This document shows positions 16,495-28,043 of a DNA stretch of 64,000 bases, piece by piece (position 1 is the stretch's first letter; the number at the start of each line of letters is the position of its first letter). Source of the DNA: Streptomyces sp. NBC_01275 (GTDB lineage Bacteria; Actinomycetota; Actinomycetes; Streptomycetales; Streptomycetaceae). The DNA is taken from assembly GCF_026340655.1 (NCBI RefSeq), contig NZ_JAPEOZ010000001.1, positions 7,502,001 to 7,566,000 of the forward strand, given 5' to 3'. The notes under the pieces are model-generated. The model was not told where the DNA came from and did no database searches. It worked only from the letters and a program-made list of their open reading frames with translations. The position numbers were made by a program, and so were the translations under genes.

Positions 16495-17115
16495 TCAGCC
16501 CTGGTAGGGGCGGCTCGACCGGGCCGTCCGCAACGCCCTTCCCCACCAGGCGAGTTGGCCGAGCATGCCCTTGGCCGCACCCTCACAGACGGTGGCGTCC
16601 CGCGGTGCGCCGTCCTCGCCGAGCCCGGACCACGGGCCGTGCAGGCTCACGGCGTCGCGTACGGTCGTGGCGTGCAACTCGGCGAACACCAGCCGGAGTT
16701 GCTCCACCGCGCGAACACCGCCGGCGAGCCCGCCGTAGGAGACGAAGCCGACCGGCTTGGCCTGCCACTGGGTGTGGTGCCAGTCGATGAAGTTCTTCAG
16801 TGCGGCCGGGAAGCTGTGGTTGTACTCGGGTGTGACGACGACGAACGCGTCGGCCGCGGCCAGCCTCGGGGACACGTTTGTCAGCGCGGCCACGGCCTCG
16901 GGGCTCGGCGTGCCGCCCCAGCCGGGCATGACCAGCGGCAGGTCGACGTCCGCGAGGTCGATGACGTCCAGGTCCAGGCCGTCGTGGCCGACGGCGGCGC
17001 CGAGGAACCAGTCGGCCACGGCACGGCCCTGGCGGCCCTCGCGGACGCTGCCGACGACGACGGCGACCTGCAACGGGGCGTCGTTCTCGACGGTGGTGGA
17101 TTCGTTGGCAGGCAT
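16495..17115 (-). CDS. NADPH-dependent FMN reductase family protein
   Basis: A 206-aa flavodoxin-fold oxidoreductase. It has the FMN phosphate loop VVGSVREGRQGRAVADW near the N-terminus and the family signature VVTPEYNHSFPAALKNFIDW with KPVGFVSYGG after it. Such enzymes reduce FMN, quinones or azo/nitro compounds with NAD(P)H. It is the first gene after the double operator and precedes a multidrug efflux gene by three bases. That pairing of a detoxifying reductase with an efflux pump under a TetR repressor is a common arrangement. Confidence 0.92.
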   Translation of the reverse strand: MPANESTTVENDAPLQVAVVVGSVREGRQGRAVADWFLGAAVGHDGLDLDVIDLADVDLPLVMPGWGGTPSPEAVAALTNVSPRLAAADAFVVVTPEYNHSFPAALKNFIDWHHTQWQAKPVGFVSYGGLAGGVRAVEQLRLVFAELHATTVRDAVSLHGPWSGLGEDGAPRDATVCEGAAKGMLGQLAWWGRALRTARSSRPYQG

Positions 17116-17193
17116 GGCTGTCCCCCTACTTCTCCCCCGTGGCCCCGGTGCGGGGCACGGCGGCCGCGCGGCGCGGCCTCGTGTTCGGTAAAC

Positions 17194-17230
17194 TACAACG
17201 GGCGTTGTAAAAAGTACAACGCTCGTTGTA
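17194..17230. promoter_or_regulatory. Twin TetR-type operators
   Basis: Two perfect inverted repeats, TACAACG-GG-CGTTGTA (17194-17209) and TACAACG-CT-CGTTGTA (17215-17230), lie 21 bp centre to centre, about two helical turns on the same DNA face. They sit between the divergent TetR gene and the flavin reductase/efflux operon. They are strong candidates for the binding sites of that TetR protein, covering both promoters. Confidence 0.88.
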
Positions 17231-17254
17231 ATCGGCAGGGTGTGGGGAGACGGC

Positions 17255-17941
17255 ATGGGCGGCACCAACGACGCGTGGATGGCGGCGGCGCAGCAGCGGT
17301 ACTCGCCCCGCAAAGTGGAGAAATGGGTTGCCATGGCCGGCGCGGCCTGCACCGTCTTCGGTCGCGAGGGCTACGCACGCGCCTCCGTCGACGCCCTCGC
17401 CGCCGAGGCCGGCGTGTCGACGCGCACCCTCTACAACCACTTCCCCGGCGGCAAGGCCGACCTCTTCCGCACCGTCGTCACCTGGACCTCCGGCGAGGTG
17501 AAGGACGCCCAACTCTTCTGCTTGCAGGCCGTGTTGGACCCCGCGCGCCCGCCCCGCCCCGAGGACCTGGAGCGGGACCTCGGCGTCCTCGCCCGCGGGT
17601 TCGTCGGTCTCATGGAGGACTATCCCAACCACTTCGCGCTGGTCCGGCACATCCATGCCGAGGCCGACCACGTTCCGCCGGAGGTGCTCGACGCCTGGCG
17701 AGAGGCGGGCCCGGGTCCGGTCGGCCACGCCCTCGCCGAGGCGCTGGAGGGCCTCGCCGCCGCCGGTCTGCTCGACCTGCACGGCGACGCGGCCCTCGCG
17801 GCCACGCACTTCATGGCCCTGATCTCGAACACGATCACCCAGCAGTCCCACTACGGTGTGCTGCCCCTGCCGAAGGAGGAGACCGAACGCCTGATCGCCG
17901 GGGGCGTGGCCGCCTTCGTCAGGGCCTACCGGGCCGGCTGA
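17255..17941 (+). CDS. TetR family repressor of the adjacent efflux operon
   Basis: 228 aa. The helix-turn-helix is at about residues 20-65 (VFGREGYARASVDALAAEAGVSTRTLYNHFPGGKADLF). The C-terminal domain resembles the AefR-like TetR type (NHFALVRHIHAEADHVP). ATG 17255 is chosen because GGGGAGA lies about five bases upstream; a GTG at 17240 is possible. The twin TACAACG palindromes lie 25 bp ahead of the start, so it probably represses itself and the divergent flavin reductase/efflux genes. Confidence 0.9.
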   Translation: MGGTNDAWMAAAQQRYSPRKVEKWVAMAGAACTVFGREGYARASVDALAAEAGVSTRTLYNHFPGGKADLFRTVVTWTSGEVKDAQLFCLQAVLDPARPPRPEDLERDLGVLARGFVGLMEDYPNHFALVRHIHAEADHVPPEVLDAWREAGPGPVGHALAEALEGLAAAGLLDLHGDAALAATHFMALISNTITQQSHYGVLPLPKEETERLIAGGVAAFVRAYRAG

Positions 17942-17989
17942 TCTCCTGCGGCACGGGTCGACGAAGGACCGGACCGGACCGCCGGTCGG

Positions 17990-19159
17990 TCAGGTCCCGT
18001 CATTCGCCCCGACCCGCACCCACCGCACGAGCAGGACGGCGGTCGCGCCCGCCACGATCAGCGTCGCCAGAGCGAACCGCAGACTCGTCGCCCCCGCCAG
18101 CAGCCCCACCGCCGGCCCGGCCAGCAGGAACCCCGGCCACTGCCCGATCGTGATGACCGACACGCCCTCGCCGGCCGGCACCCCGGGCTGCTGTCCCGCC
18201 AGCCCGATCACCGAGGGCAGCACACACGCGATGCCCAGCCCGATGACGACGAAACCGCCTACGGCATACGGCAGTTGAGGACGCGACACGACCAGGGTCG
18301 TGCCCGCCGCCACCGTCAGCAGCGACAGCCGCAGGAGCCCGCGCCGCCCCAGCCGGGCCGCGAGCCGGTCGCCGAACAGCCGAGCCAGCAGGATGGCGAC
18401 GCAGAAGGACGTGTACGTCGCCGCCCCCAGCGCCGCGCTCTCGCCCAGATAGTCGGTCGTGTACACCGAACTCCACTGGGACGCCGCCCCCTCGGCGAAG
18501 GACCCGAGGAACGCGACGGCCGCCAGGAGGCCGAGCTGGGGAGTGAACCGCTCCTTCAACGGTCGGCGCGCCTCCCTCTCGTGCGCCGCCTCCGTCGGCA
18601 GCCGGCGGCCGGACACGAGCAGCAGCGCACCCAGCACGCCGCTGCTCACCGCCATCTGGAGGCCGGGGGAGACCCCGGTCGCCGCGGCGAGGATGCCCAG
18701 CAGCCCGCCCGCCAGCACCCCCACGCTGTAACAGGCGTGAAAACCGGACAGGATGGGCCTGCCGTAACCGCGTTCCACGGTCACCGCCAGCGCGTTGACC
18801 GGCGTGGCCAGGAACGTGGCCGACAGACCCCACAGCGCGAGCCCCGCCACCAGCGCCGGAACCGTCGAAGCACCCGCCAGGAAAGGCGCGTTGAGCAGCA
18901 CCAGCCCGGCCGCGGCGAGGCTCAGCAGCCGGGTGCTCACCCGCCCGATCAAGGCGGTGATCAGCACCAGCGCGACCACGTCACCGCCCGCCGACGCACT
19001 GCTCACCAGCCCCCACCCGGCGGTGTCCAGCCCGGCCGAGTCCTGGATCGCCGGGATGCGCGCCATCCAGCCGCCCTGGGTGGCCGCGAGGACGACGAAC
19101 ACCAGGGACACCGCGAGGCGGGCCCGTAAGTCGCCCGCCGACACCTGGGTCGCCGTCAC
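17990..19159 (-). CDS. MFS transporter at the end of an ABC operon
   Basis: A 389-aa, 12-helix MFS protein: first helix LAVSLVFVVLAATQGGWMARIP, helix 4-5 region WGLSATFLATPVNALAV, and WSSVYTTDYLGESAALG after the central loop. It resembles the fucose/FsrB-like or YbjJ-type MFS group. The GTG start at 19159 overlaps the TGA of the upstream ABC permease gene (GTGA), so its translation is probably coupled to the three ABC genes. An MFS protein at the end of an ABC-2 exporter operon is unusual and suggests a related cargo. Confidence 0.85.
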   Translation of the reverse strand: MTATQVSAGDLRARLAVSLVFVVLAATQGGWMARIPAIQDSAGLDTAGWGLVSSASAGGDVVALVLITALIGRVSTRLLSLAAAGLVLLNAPFLAGASTVPALVAGLALWGLSATFLATPVNALAVTVERGYGRPILSGFHACYSVGVLAGGLLGILAAATGVSPGLQMAVSSGVLGALLLVSGRRLPTEAAHEREARRPLKERFTPQLGLLAAVAFLGSFAEGAASQWSSVYTTDYLGESAALGAATYTSFCVAILLARLFGDRLAARLGRRGLLRLSLLTVAAGTTLVVSRPQLPYAVGGFVVIGLGIACVLPSVIGLAGQQPGVPAGEGVSVITIGQWPGFLLAGPAVGLLAGATSLRFALATLIVAGATAVLLVRWVRVGANDGT

Positions 19160-19962
19160 CCGTTCACCCCCGTGTAGTGGCCGAGGCTCCACCGCCACAG
19201 CAGCCGCGAGCCGAGGTAGGCCAGCAGGCCCAGCAGCGGGGAGAGCGCCGCCAGCCAGTACGGGACGCCGGTGTCGTGGCCGTGCCCGGTGAGGAAGGCG
19301 GCGGGGAAGTAGGCGACGAACGCGAGGGGAAGGCCGTAGGTGAGGAAGCCGCCGACCGCGCGGGGCAGGACGTTGAGGGGATAGCTGCCGAAGGTGCCCA
19401 GGAGCTGCTCCAGCCATCGGCCCCAGTAGTCGGCGGCCGGGAAGCGCAGCGACGCGCAGGCCACCGCCGTGAACAGCGCCGCCTCCAGCAGCATTCCGCC
19501 GAGGACGGCGGCGATCAGGTACGAGATCCGGCCGGCCGTCCAGTCGAGGTCGCTGCGGCTGAGCGCCCCCGCCATCAGGGCCGCCGCCACCGTCAGGTCG
19601 CCGATCGCGTTGGTGGGGAAGTACTCCAGCTGGGCCTGCCGGTGCACGGGCATCGGGCGCAGGAGGTAGGCGTCGACGCGGCCCTCCTGGATCTGTCGGC
19701 CCAGGCCGTGCATCCGGCCCAGGAACAGGACGAAGAGGCCGTGCGCGAGCATGCGCGTCGCCGGGATCAGCAGCACGTCCCGGCTGTCCCAGCCGCCCAT
19801 GCCGGTGAACCGGGTCAGCAGCACGGTGGCGAAGACGATGACCGACACCTGCCAGACGGCGCCGATCGCGATCATGGTCAGGAACTCGGCGCGGTACTCC
19901 AGCTGGGCGCGGAAGTTCAGGCGCGTGACACGCCATACGATCCGGACGGCATTCAAGGGCAT
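19156..19962 (-). CDS. ABC-2 family permease, second subunit
   Basis: 268 aa with six predicted helices and no ATPase motifs. The block VDAYLLRPMPVHRQ is a hallmark of the ABC2_membrane_6 (DUF990-like) family, as is the N-terminal NFRAQLEYRAEFLTM segment. It follows a similar permease whose TGA shares one base with this ATG (TGATG). With that protein and the ATPase it should form a heteromeric exporter in the plasma membrane. Cargo is unknown. Confidence 0.88.
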   Translation of the reverse strand: MPLNAVRIVWRVTRLNFRAQLEYRAEFLTMIAIGAVWQVSVIVFATVLLTRFTGMGGWDSRDVLLIPATRMLAHGLFVLFLGRMHGLGRQIQEGRVDAYLLRPMPVHRQAQLEYFPTNAIGDLTVAAALMAGALSRSDLDWTAGRISYLIAAVLGGMLLEAALFTAVACASLRFPAADYWGRWLEQLLGTFGSYPLNVLPRAVGGFLTYGLPLAFVAYFPAAFLTGHGHDTGVPYWLAALSPLLGLLAYLGSRLLWRWSLGHYTGVNG

Positions 19963-20765
19963 CAGCCTCCTTGCGAGACGACCCGCAGCGCGGCCTTGCG
20001 CCACAGCAGGCGGGTGAACAGGGCGAGAAACACGATCCAGCCCGCTTGTACGGCGAGATGGAAGCCCGCGTCCGACAGCGGGACACGGCCCACGTACAGC
20101 GACAGCGGCACGCTCAGCGTGGCCTGGAACGGCAGGAAGCCGCTTGCCGTCACGAACCAGTCGGGGAAGAACCACAGGGGCGCGTACACCCCGGAGAGCA
20201 GGTTCTGCGCGAAGAGCAGGATCTGGACGGCGGCATCGTTGCGCATCGTCCAGAAGCACACCTGGTCGATGACGAGGATGAGGTAGTAGAAGATCCACTG
20301 ACCGAGCACCAGACTCAGGCCGGACACCGCGGCCACGGCGGCCGAAGCGGGCGGCTGCACCGCCCCGGCGGCCAGACAGACGGCGTAGGCCGCCAACGCC
20401 CAGGCGAAGCCGTACAGTTGCTCGCCCAGCGCCCGCAACGCGTAGTAGCGCTGCGGCGGCAGCGGGCGCAGATACCAGTAGACGATCGTGCCGAAGTGCA
20501 CATGCTGCAGCACGGTGTCCCGGCCCGAGTACTGGTCCAACTCCCGTACACGAGTGCTCAGTACGGCCATCACCGCATAGGTGACCGCCTGCTCGCGGGT
20601 GAGCCCGGCGGTGGTGCCGGTGTGCGCGTACAGGCCCCGCCACAGCGAGGTCACCAGCACGATCTGCACGGTCAGCCGCAGCAGGGCGGCCGTCATCCGG
20701 GGCGGGGTGTACAGCTCGCCGAGCGGGGTGACCCGGGCGGCGCGCCAGGCGTGCAGCGCGCTCAT
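19962..20765 (-). CDS. ABC-2 family permease, first subunit
   Basis: 267 aa with six predicted helices. The signature pattern GTIVYWYLRPLPPQRYYALRALGEQ corresponds to the RP(L/M)P loop of the ABC2_membrane_6 family. Its ATG overlaps the TGA of the ATPase gene (ATGA). It and the next gene are distant paralogues, as is usual for this exporter type. Hydrophobic helices include LVLGQWIFYYLILVI and LAVQAGWIVFLALFT. Confidence 0.88.
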   Translation of the reverse strand: MSALHAWRAARVTPLGELYTPPRMTAALLRLTVQIVLVTSLWRGLYAHTGTTAGLTREQAVTYAVMAVLSTRVRELDQYSGRDTVLQHVHFGTIVYWYLRPLPPQRYYALRALGEQLYGFAWALAAYAVCLAAGAVQPPASAAVAAVSGLSLVLGQWIFYYLILVIDQVCFWTMRNDAAVQILLFAQNLLSGVYAPLWFFPDWFVTASGFLPFQATLSVPLSLYVGRVPLSDAGFHLAVQAGWIVFLALFTRLLWRKAALRVVSQGG

Positions 20766-21760
20766 CCGGCGTCCCCGGCCTGCACGTACGCGGCCCGCAT
20801 GACGTCCTCCAGGTCGGCCTCGTCGAGGGCGATGTCCGTGACCTCGTACCGTTCGATGACCGCCTTCAGCGCCCGGTGGACCGTGGGAGCCTCGGGGCCC
20901 TCCGGGCCGAAGACCGCCAGCGGGCCCTCGTGCCGCAGCACCGCGATCCCCGGCAGCCCCACGACCTCGGTGCGCGGATCGGCGAGCGTGGCCCGCACCT
21001 GCCAGGTCGAGCCGAACTTGCGGCGGATCTCGTCGAGGGTGCCGTCCAGGACCAGCCGACCGTGGTTGATCAGCACCACGCGTTCGGCGAGCCGCTCGAC
21101 CTCCGTCATGTCGTGCGTGGTCAACAGGACGGTACGGCCGCGCTGTTCGACCTGGTGCCGAAGGAACTCGCGGACCTGCTCCTTTACCACCACGTCCATG
21201 CCGATCGTCGGCTCGTCGAGGAAGACCACGGTCGGGTCGTGCAGCAGCGCGGCGGCCAGGTCGCAGCGGACGCGCTGACCGAGGGAGAGATGGCGCACCC
21301 GGGTGTCCCAGAAGGAGGAGAGCTCCAGGATGTCGTCGAACTCCCGCAGCCGAGCGGCGTGTTCGGCCTTCGGCACCTCGTAGATGTCCCGCAGGATCGC
21401 GAACGACTCGCGCACCGGCAGGTCCCACCACAGCTGGGTGCGCTGCCCGAACACCGCGCCGATGTTACGGGCGTTGCGCTCCCGTTCCCGGTACGGCACC
21501 ACGCCCGCGACCCGCGCCTGGCCGGAGGTGGGGGTGAGGATGCCGGTGAGCATCTTGATGGTGGTGGACTTGCCGGCGCCGTTCGGGCCGAGCAGGGCGA
21601 GGAGTTCGCCCGCGCCCACGTCGAAGGTCACATCGGTCACGGCGTGCTTGGCGACCCGCTCCGGGTTGACCAGGGAGCGCAGGCCGCCGGCGAAGCCGGG
21701 GCGGCGGACGGTGGTGTGGAAGGTGCGGGACAGGCCGCGCACCTCGATGCTGCCGATCAC
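20762..21760 (-). CDS. ABC transporter ATP-binding protein (ABC-2 exporter)
   Basis: 332 aa. Walker A is GPNGAGKST, the signature is LSLGQRVR, Walker B is VVFLDEPT, and the H-loop is TTHDM. An N-terminal region of about 45 residues (FHTTVRRPGFAGGLRSL) and a C-terminal domain extend beyond the core, as in YadG/NatA-like proteins. GTG 21760 is chosen because GGAGG lies eight bases upstream (21769-21773 on the complement). The open frame runs on to 21829 but through a hairpin. It leads a four-gene chain with stop-start overlaps at every junction. Confidence 0.92.
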   Translation of the reverse strand: MIGSIEVRGLSRTFHTTVRRPGFAGGLRSLVNPERVAKHAVTDVTFDVGAGELLALLGPNGAGKSTTIKMLTGILTPTSGQARVAGVVPYRERERNARNIGAVFGQRTQLWWDLPVRESFAILRDIYEVPKAEHAARLREFDDILELSSFWDTRVRHLSLGQRVRCDLAAALLHDPTVVFLDEPTIGMDVVVKEQVREFLRHQVEQRGRTVLLTTHDMTEVERLAERVVLINHGRLVLDGTLDEIRRKFGSTWQVRATLADPRTEVVGLPGIAVLRHEGPLAVFGPEGPEAPTVHRALKAVIERYEVTDIALDEADLEDVMRAAYVQAGDAG

Positions 21761-21780
21761 TCGTTCAACCTCCAGTGAAG

Positions 21781-21815
21781 CGCGGTCGGCCGGCTGGGGG
21801 AGCCGGCCGACCGCG
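21781..21815 (-). terminator. Perfect 15-bp hairpin between operons
   Basis: CGCGGTCGGCCGGCT (21781-21795) and AGCCGGCCGACCGCG (21801-21815) pair perfectly across a five-base G loop. It lies after the beta-galactosidase stop codon in the direction of transcription and is the probable end of that operon. It also lies just 8 bp upstream of the Shine-Dalgarno of the ABC exporter gene, so any ABC transcript that starts upstream would carry it in its leader. Confidence 0.8.
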
Positions 21816-21851
21816 GGAGACCTCATCACCGTGTCGGAATGTCGATCAACA

Positions 21852-21867
21852 GGTCAATCGATTAACC
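21852..21867. promoter_or_regulatory. GGTCAATCGATTAACC palindrome
   Basis: A 16-bp near-perfect palindrome (one mismatched pair) centred on AATCGATT, the core commonly seen in LacI-family operators. On the minus strand it contains TTGACC, a good -35 match, so it may lie in the promoter of the ABC exporter operon. It is only 10 bp from the end of the beta-galactosidase gene. Confidence 0.4.
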
Positions 21868-21877
21868 GAGCGGCTGG

Positions 21878-24784
<2,907 letters not shown>

Positions 24785-25681
24785 TCAGCCCTTGATGCCC
24801 GTCTGTGCGATCCCCTGCACCAGCCAGCGCTGGAGGAAGAGGAACACGAACAACAGGGGCAGGATGGAGATGGCCGTGGCCATGAAGATCAGGTGGTAGT
24901 TGACGGTCTGATTGGTCATGTACGAGGACAGCGCGACCTGCACCGTCCAGGCGCTGGGGTCCTGGCCGATGACCAGGGGCCACAGGAAGGCGTTCCAGCC
25001 GTTGATGAAGGTGATCGTCGCGATCGCCGCGAAGAAGTTCAGCGAGTTCGGCACGACGACGCGCCAGTAGGCGCCCCAGTAACCGAGACCGTCCACGCGT
25101 GCCGCCTCCTCCAACTCCTTGGGGAACCCCAGGAAGTACTGCCGGAACAGGAAGCAGGTGAAACCACTGAACAGGCCCGGGATGATCAGACCGCGGTAAC
25201 TGTCCACCCAGCCGAGCGAGGAGACCAGCACGAAACTGGGGACGAAGGTGACGGCGGTGGGCACCATCAGGGTGAACAGGATGGCGTAGAAGATCTTGTT
25301 GGCGTGCCGGTAGGGGATGCGGGCCAGGCCGTAACCGGCCAACGAGCACACCAGCAGGGTGCCGACGGTGTGCAGGACGCCGACGATCAGCGAGTTCACC
25401 AACGACTGGCCGAAGTCGACCGTCGTGTCGCGGAACGGCTCGGTGATGTTCTTCCACTGGATGTCGGTGGGGAAGAACTTCCAGTTCTCGCCGGTGATCT
25501 CGGGATCGGTGGAGAGGGAGTTGCGGATCAGCAGGTAGAACGGGATCAGGAAGAGCAGGGTGGCGATGCCGGTGGCCAGGTACAGGCCGGTGGAGCTCAT
25601 GATCCCGCCGCGCCTGGCGCGCAGCGGCCCCTGCGTCGGCGGCCGCTCGGTCTTCCTCACCTCGGGTACGGTCGTGGTCAC
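24785..25681 (-). CDS. Carbohydrate ABC transporter permease (MalG type)
   Basis: 298 aa with six predicted helices and the inner-membrane permease EAA loop (EELEEAARVDGLGYWGAYW, consensus EAA-x3-G-x9-I/L-x-LP). The hydrophobic N-terminal helix is LYLATGIATLLFLIPFYLLI. GTG 25681 overlaps the TGA of the preceding permease (GTGA), which implies coupled translation and a heterodimeric channel. No ATPase gene lies in this operon; in Streptomyces a shared MsiK-like ATPase encoded elsewhere usually energises such systems. Confidence 0.93.
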   Translation of the reverse strand: MTTTVPEVRKTERPPTQGPLRARRGGIMSSTGLYLATGIATLLFLIPFYLLIRNSLSTDPEITGENWKFFPTDIQWKNITEPFRDTTVDFGQSLVNSLIVGVLHTVGTLLVCSLAGYGLARIPYRHANKIFYAILFTLMVPTAVTFVPSFVLVSSLGWVDSYRGLIIPGLFSGFTCFLFRQYFLGFPKELEEAARVDGLGYWGAYWRVVVPNSLNFFAAIATITFINGWNAFLWPLVIGQDPSAWTVQVALSSYMTNQTVNYHLIFMATAISILPLLFVFLFLQRWLVQGIAQTGIKG

Positions 25682-26643
25682 TTCGACTCGTCCCCCTTTC
25701 CGAAGCCCAGGATCTTGCCCTGGAACAGGGTCACGATGCAGATCAGCAGGGTCAGCATGACCGCGCCGGCGCTGCCCGCGCCGTAGTCCTGGTTCTGGCC
25801 CAGGGCCATGTAGTACAGCTCGACGAGCGGGGGCCGGCCCCAGGTCGTCTTCGCCAGCAGGTTGAAGAACTCGTCGAAGGCCTGGTACGCGGCCACGAGC
25901 AGCAGCAGGATCACGGCCGTGGAGGTCGCCCGCAGCTGGGGCAGCGTGATGTACCGGAACGTCTGCCAGCCCGGCTTGGCGCCGTCGATGGCGGCGGCCT
26001 CGTAGAGCTCCTGCGGGATGTTCTGCAGCGCGGCCAGGAACAGGATCATGTAGAAGCCGGACTGCAGCCACAGCCGGGCGGAGACGATGACCAGCCAGTA
26101 CCACGGCGGGTCGGGGTTGGCGAGCCAGGCGATGTTGTCCACGCCGAACCAGCCGATGACGGTGTTGGCCAGACCGAAGCGCACGCCGTTGAAGAGGGAC
26201 ATCTTCCAGATCAGCGAGGCGGCCACATAGCTGCACGCGGTCGGCAGGAAGAACACCGAGCGGAAGAACGCCCGCATGAACCGCAACCGGTTCACCAGCA
26301 TCGCCAGGCCCAGCGAGAGCGCCCAGGTGGTCGGCACGATGATCGCGGCGAAGACGGTGAAGGTGAGGAGCGCACCGGTGAAGTTGCCGTTGTCCAGCAT
26401 GAAGCGGTAGTTGTCGAAGCCGATGAACTTGCTCGGCGTGACGGTGAAGCGCGCCTCGAAGAAGCTGAGCCAGATGCTCCAGCCGATGGGAACGTAGACG
26501 AAGATCACCAGGCCGATGAGGAACGGGCCGGTGAAGAGCCAGAAGTTGAAGGTGCTGTTGCCCCGCAGGCCCCGCCGCGGCCGGCCCTTGTCGGGCTTGG
26601 CCGGGGTGGGGCGCGCGAGGTCGCGCGTGGTGGTCGTCGACAT
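25678..26643 (-). CDS. Carbohydrate ABC transporter permease (MalF type)
   Basis: 321 aa with six predicted helices after a basic, Pro-rich cytoplasmic N-terminus. The EAA loop is visible as PQELYEAAAIDGAKPGWQTF. It starts 20 bp after the binding-protein gene stops and overlaps the next permease by four bases. The two permeases form the membrane channel for the sugar captured by the lipoprotein encoded upstream. Confidence 0.93.
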   Translation of the reverse strand: MSTTTTRDLARPTPAKPDKGRPRRGLRGNSTFNFWLFTGPFLIGLVIFVYVPIGWSIWLSFFEARFTVTPSKFIGFDNYRFMLDNGNFTGALLTFTVFAAIIVPTTWALSLGLAMLVNRLRFMRAFFRSVFFLPTACSYVAASLIWKMSLFNGVRFGLANTVIGWFGVDNIAWLANPDPPWYWLVIVSARLWLQSGFYMILFLAALQNIPQELYEAAAIDGAKPGWQTFRYITLPQLRATSTAVILLLLVAAYQAFDEFFNLLAKTTWGRPPLVELYYMALGQNQDYGAGSAGAVMLTLLICIVTLFQGKILGFGKGDESK

Positions 26644-26663
26644 GGCGCAGTCCGTCCGTCGGC

Positions 26664-27926
26664 CTATCCGAACAGCTTCTTGAGTTCGGCGTTGACCGTC
26701 TTCTCGGCCTTGTCGAGCGAGGCCTTCGGGTCACCGCCCTTGCGCACGGTGTCGGCGAAGACGTTCTCGGTCGCGGTGATCATGGCCTGGGTCCAGCCGA
26801 TGTTGTCGAAGTGGCCGTAGTCGGTGAAGAGCTTGACGCCCTCGGCCGGCAGACCGGACTTGAGCTTGGTGGCGGACGCGGCGATCGAGGTGCGCGGCGG
26901 GATGTGGAAGCCGTAGGAGGTCGCCCAGTCCTCCTGGTACTTCTTCTGCTCGATCCACAGCCACTTCACGTACTCCTTGGCCGCGTCGACGTTCTTGCCC
27001 TTGGCGTTGACGAACATCGACCAACCGCCGTTGTAGACCGAGGGCTTGCCGGCGTCCGTGACCTTCGGGAAGGGGAAGACGCCGAGGTCGTCGCCGAGGG
27101 CCTGCTGCATCGCCGGCATGGCCCACATGCCGCAGAACTGGATGGCGCACAGGCCCTGGTTGAGCGCGGCGGGGTCCCAGTAGTCGGCCGGGGCGCCCAG
27201 CAGCAGGTCGCCGCTGGTGAACAGCTTGCGCATCTTCTTCAGGCCCTCGGCGACGCCGTCCGTGTTGAAGGCGGCCTGGTTCTGGGCGTCGAGGGTGTCG
27301 GCGCCGGCCGACCAGATCATGGGGTTGATGACGGCGTGCAGGTCGTTGCCGAGGAAGGCGCCCTTCACCTTGCCGGTGGTGAGCTTGGCCGCGGCCTCGA
27401 TCAGTTCGTCGAGGGTCTGCGGCACCTCGACGTTCGCGTCCGCGAGCATCGACTTGCGGTAGAAGAAGAACTGCGGGTCGTCGATCATGCGGACGCCGTA
27501 GATCTTGCCGTCCACGGTGTGCGAGGCGATGTCGGCCGGGTTGAAGTCGTCCTTGACCGGCGCGACGATGTCCGTCAGGTCCGCCACCTGGCCGCTCTTG
27601 ACGAGCTGGATCTGCGGGTGGAACTCGAACAGGTCGGGGGCGTTGTCGGTGAGCAGGGTCGCGAAGAGCTTGCTCTCGAAGTCCGAGCCCGTGATCCACT
27701 GCGTGGTCACGTTCGCGCCCTTGTAGGCCTTCGCGTACTTCTTGATCGCCTGCTCGGTGCCGGCCTCGCCGTAGGCGTGGAAGAACTGGGTGAGGCTGTC
27801 GCCCGAACCGCCGCCGCTTCTGCCGTTGTTGCTGCCGCAGGCGGCCAGCGTGCCGGCGGCGGCCATGCCCGCGGCGGCCCGGAAGAGTGAACGGCGGGAC
27901 CAGGTGCTGTTGCTCTGTGCCGACAT
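26664..27926 (-). CDS. Extracellular sugar-binding lipoprotein
   Basis: 420 aa. A Tat-type leader (RRSLFRAAAGMAAAG) runs into a lipobox TLAAC with the lipidated C30, so the protein is anchored outside the membrane. The mature part is a type 1 solute-binding protein (SBP_bac_1): LTQFFHAYGEAGTEQAIKKYAK at the start, PDLFEFHPQIQLV, a FFYRKSM motif and an aromatic-rich WDPAALNQGLCAIQF sugar cleft. It is the first gene of the uptake operon and has AAGGA upstream of its ATG. Its sugar is inferred to be a beta-galactoside from the GH2 gene in the operon. Confidence 0.93.
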   Translation of the reverse strand: MSAQSNSTWSRRSLFRAAAGMAAAGTLAACGSNNGRSGGGSGDSLTQFFHAYGEAGTEQAIKKYAKAYKGANVTTQWITGSDFESKLFATLLTDNAPDLFEFHPQIQLVKSGQVADLTDIVAPVKDDFNPADIASHTVDGKIYGVRMIDDPQFFFYRKSMLADANVEVPQTLDELIEAAAKLTTGKVKGAFLGNDLHAVINPMIWSAGADTLDAQNQAAFNTDGVAEGLKKMRKLFTSGDLLLGAPADYWDPAALNQGLCAIQFCGMWAMPAMQQALGDDLGVFPFPKVTDAGKPSVYNGGWSMFVNAKGKNVDAAKEYVKWLWIEQKKYQEDWATSYGFHIPPRTSIAASATKLKSGLPAEGVKLFTDYGHFDNIGWTQAMITATENVFADTVRKGGDPKASLDKAEKTVNAELKKLFG

Positions 27927-28005
27927 GATGACGTCCTTGTCTCGAAGTGCGGCTACGGCTCCACGGCTCAGCGGCCAGGTGGCTCAAATCGGGGTGCGGA
28001 GCGGG

Positions 28006-28043
28006 ACGTTAACCTTCGGCTAAGGCTTCGGCAAGGGGTTGGA
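28006..28043 (-). promoter_or_regulatory. Promoter and ROK-type box of the sugar operon
   Basis: On the minus strand TTGCCG (complement of 28029-28034) and TAACGT (complement of 28006-28011) are spaced by 17 bp, about 80 bp upstream of the binding-protein ATG. Overlapping it on the plus strand is TTCGGCAAGGGGTTGG (28027-28042). The same 16-mer with two changes occurs in the promoter of the ROK gene. The adjacent direct repeat CTTCGGCTAAGG/CTTCGGCAAGG extends the box. Confidence 0.55.
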
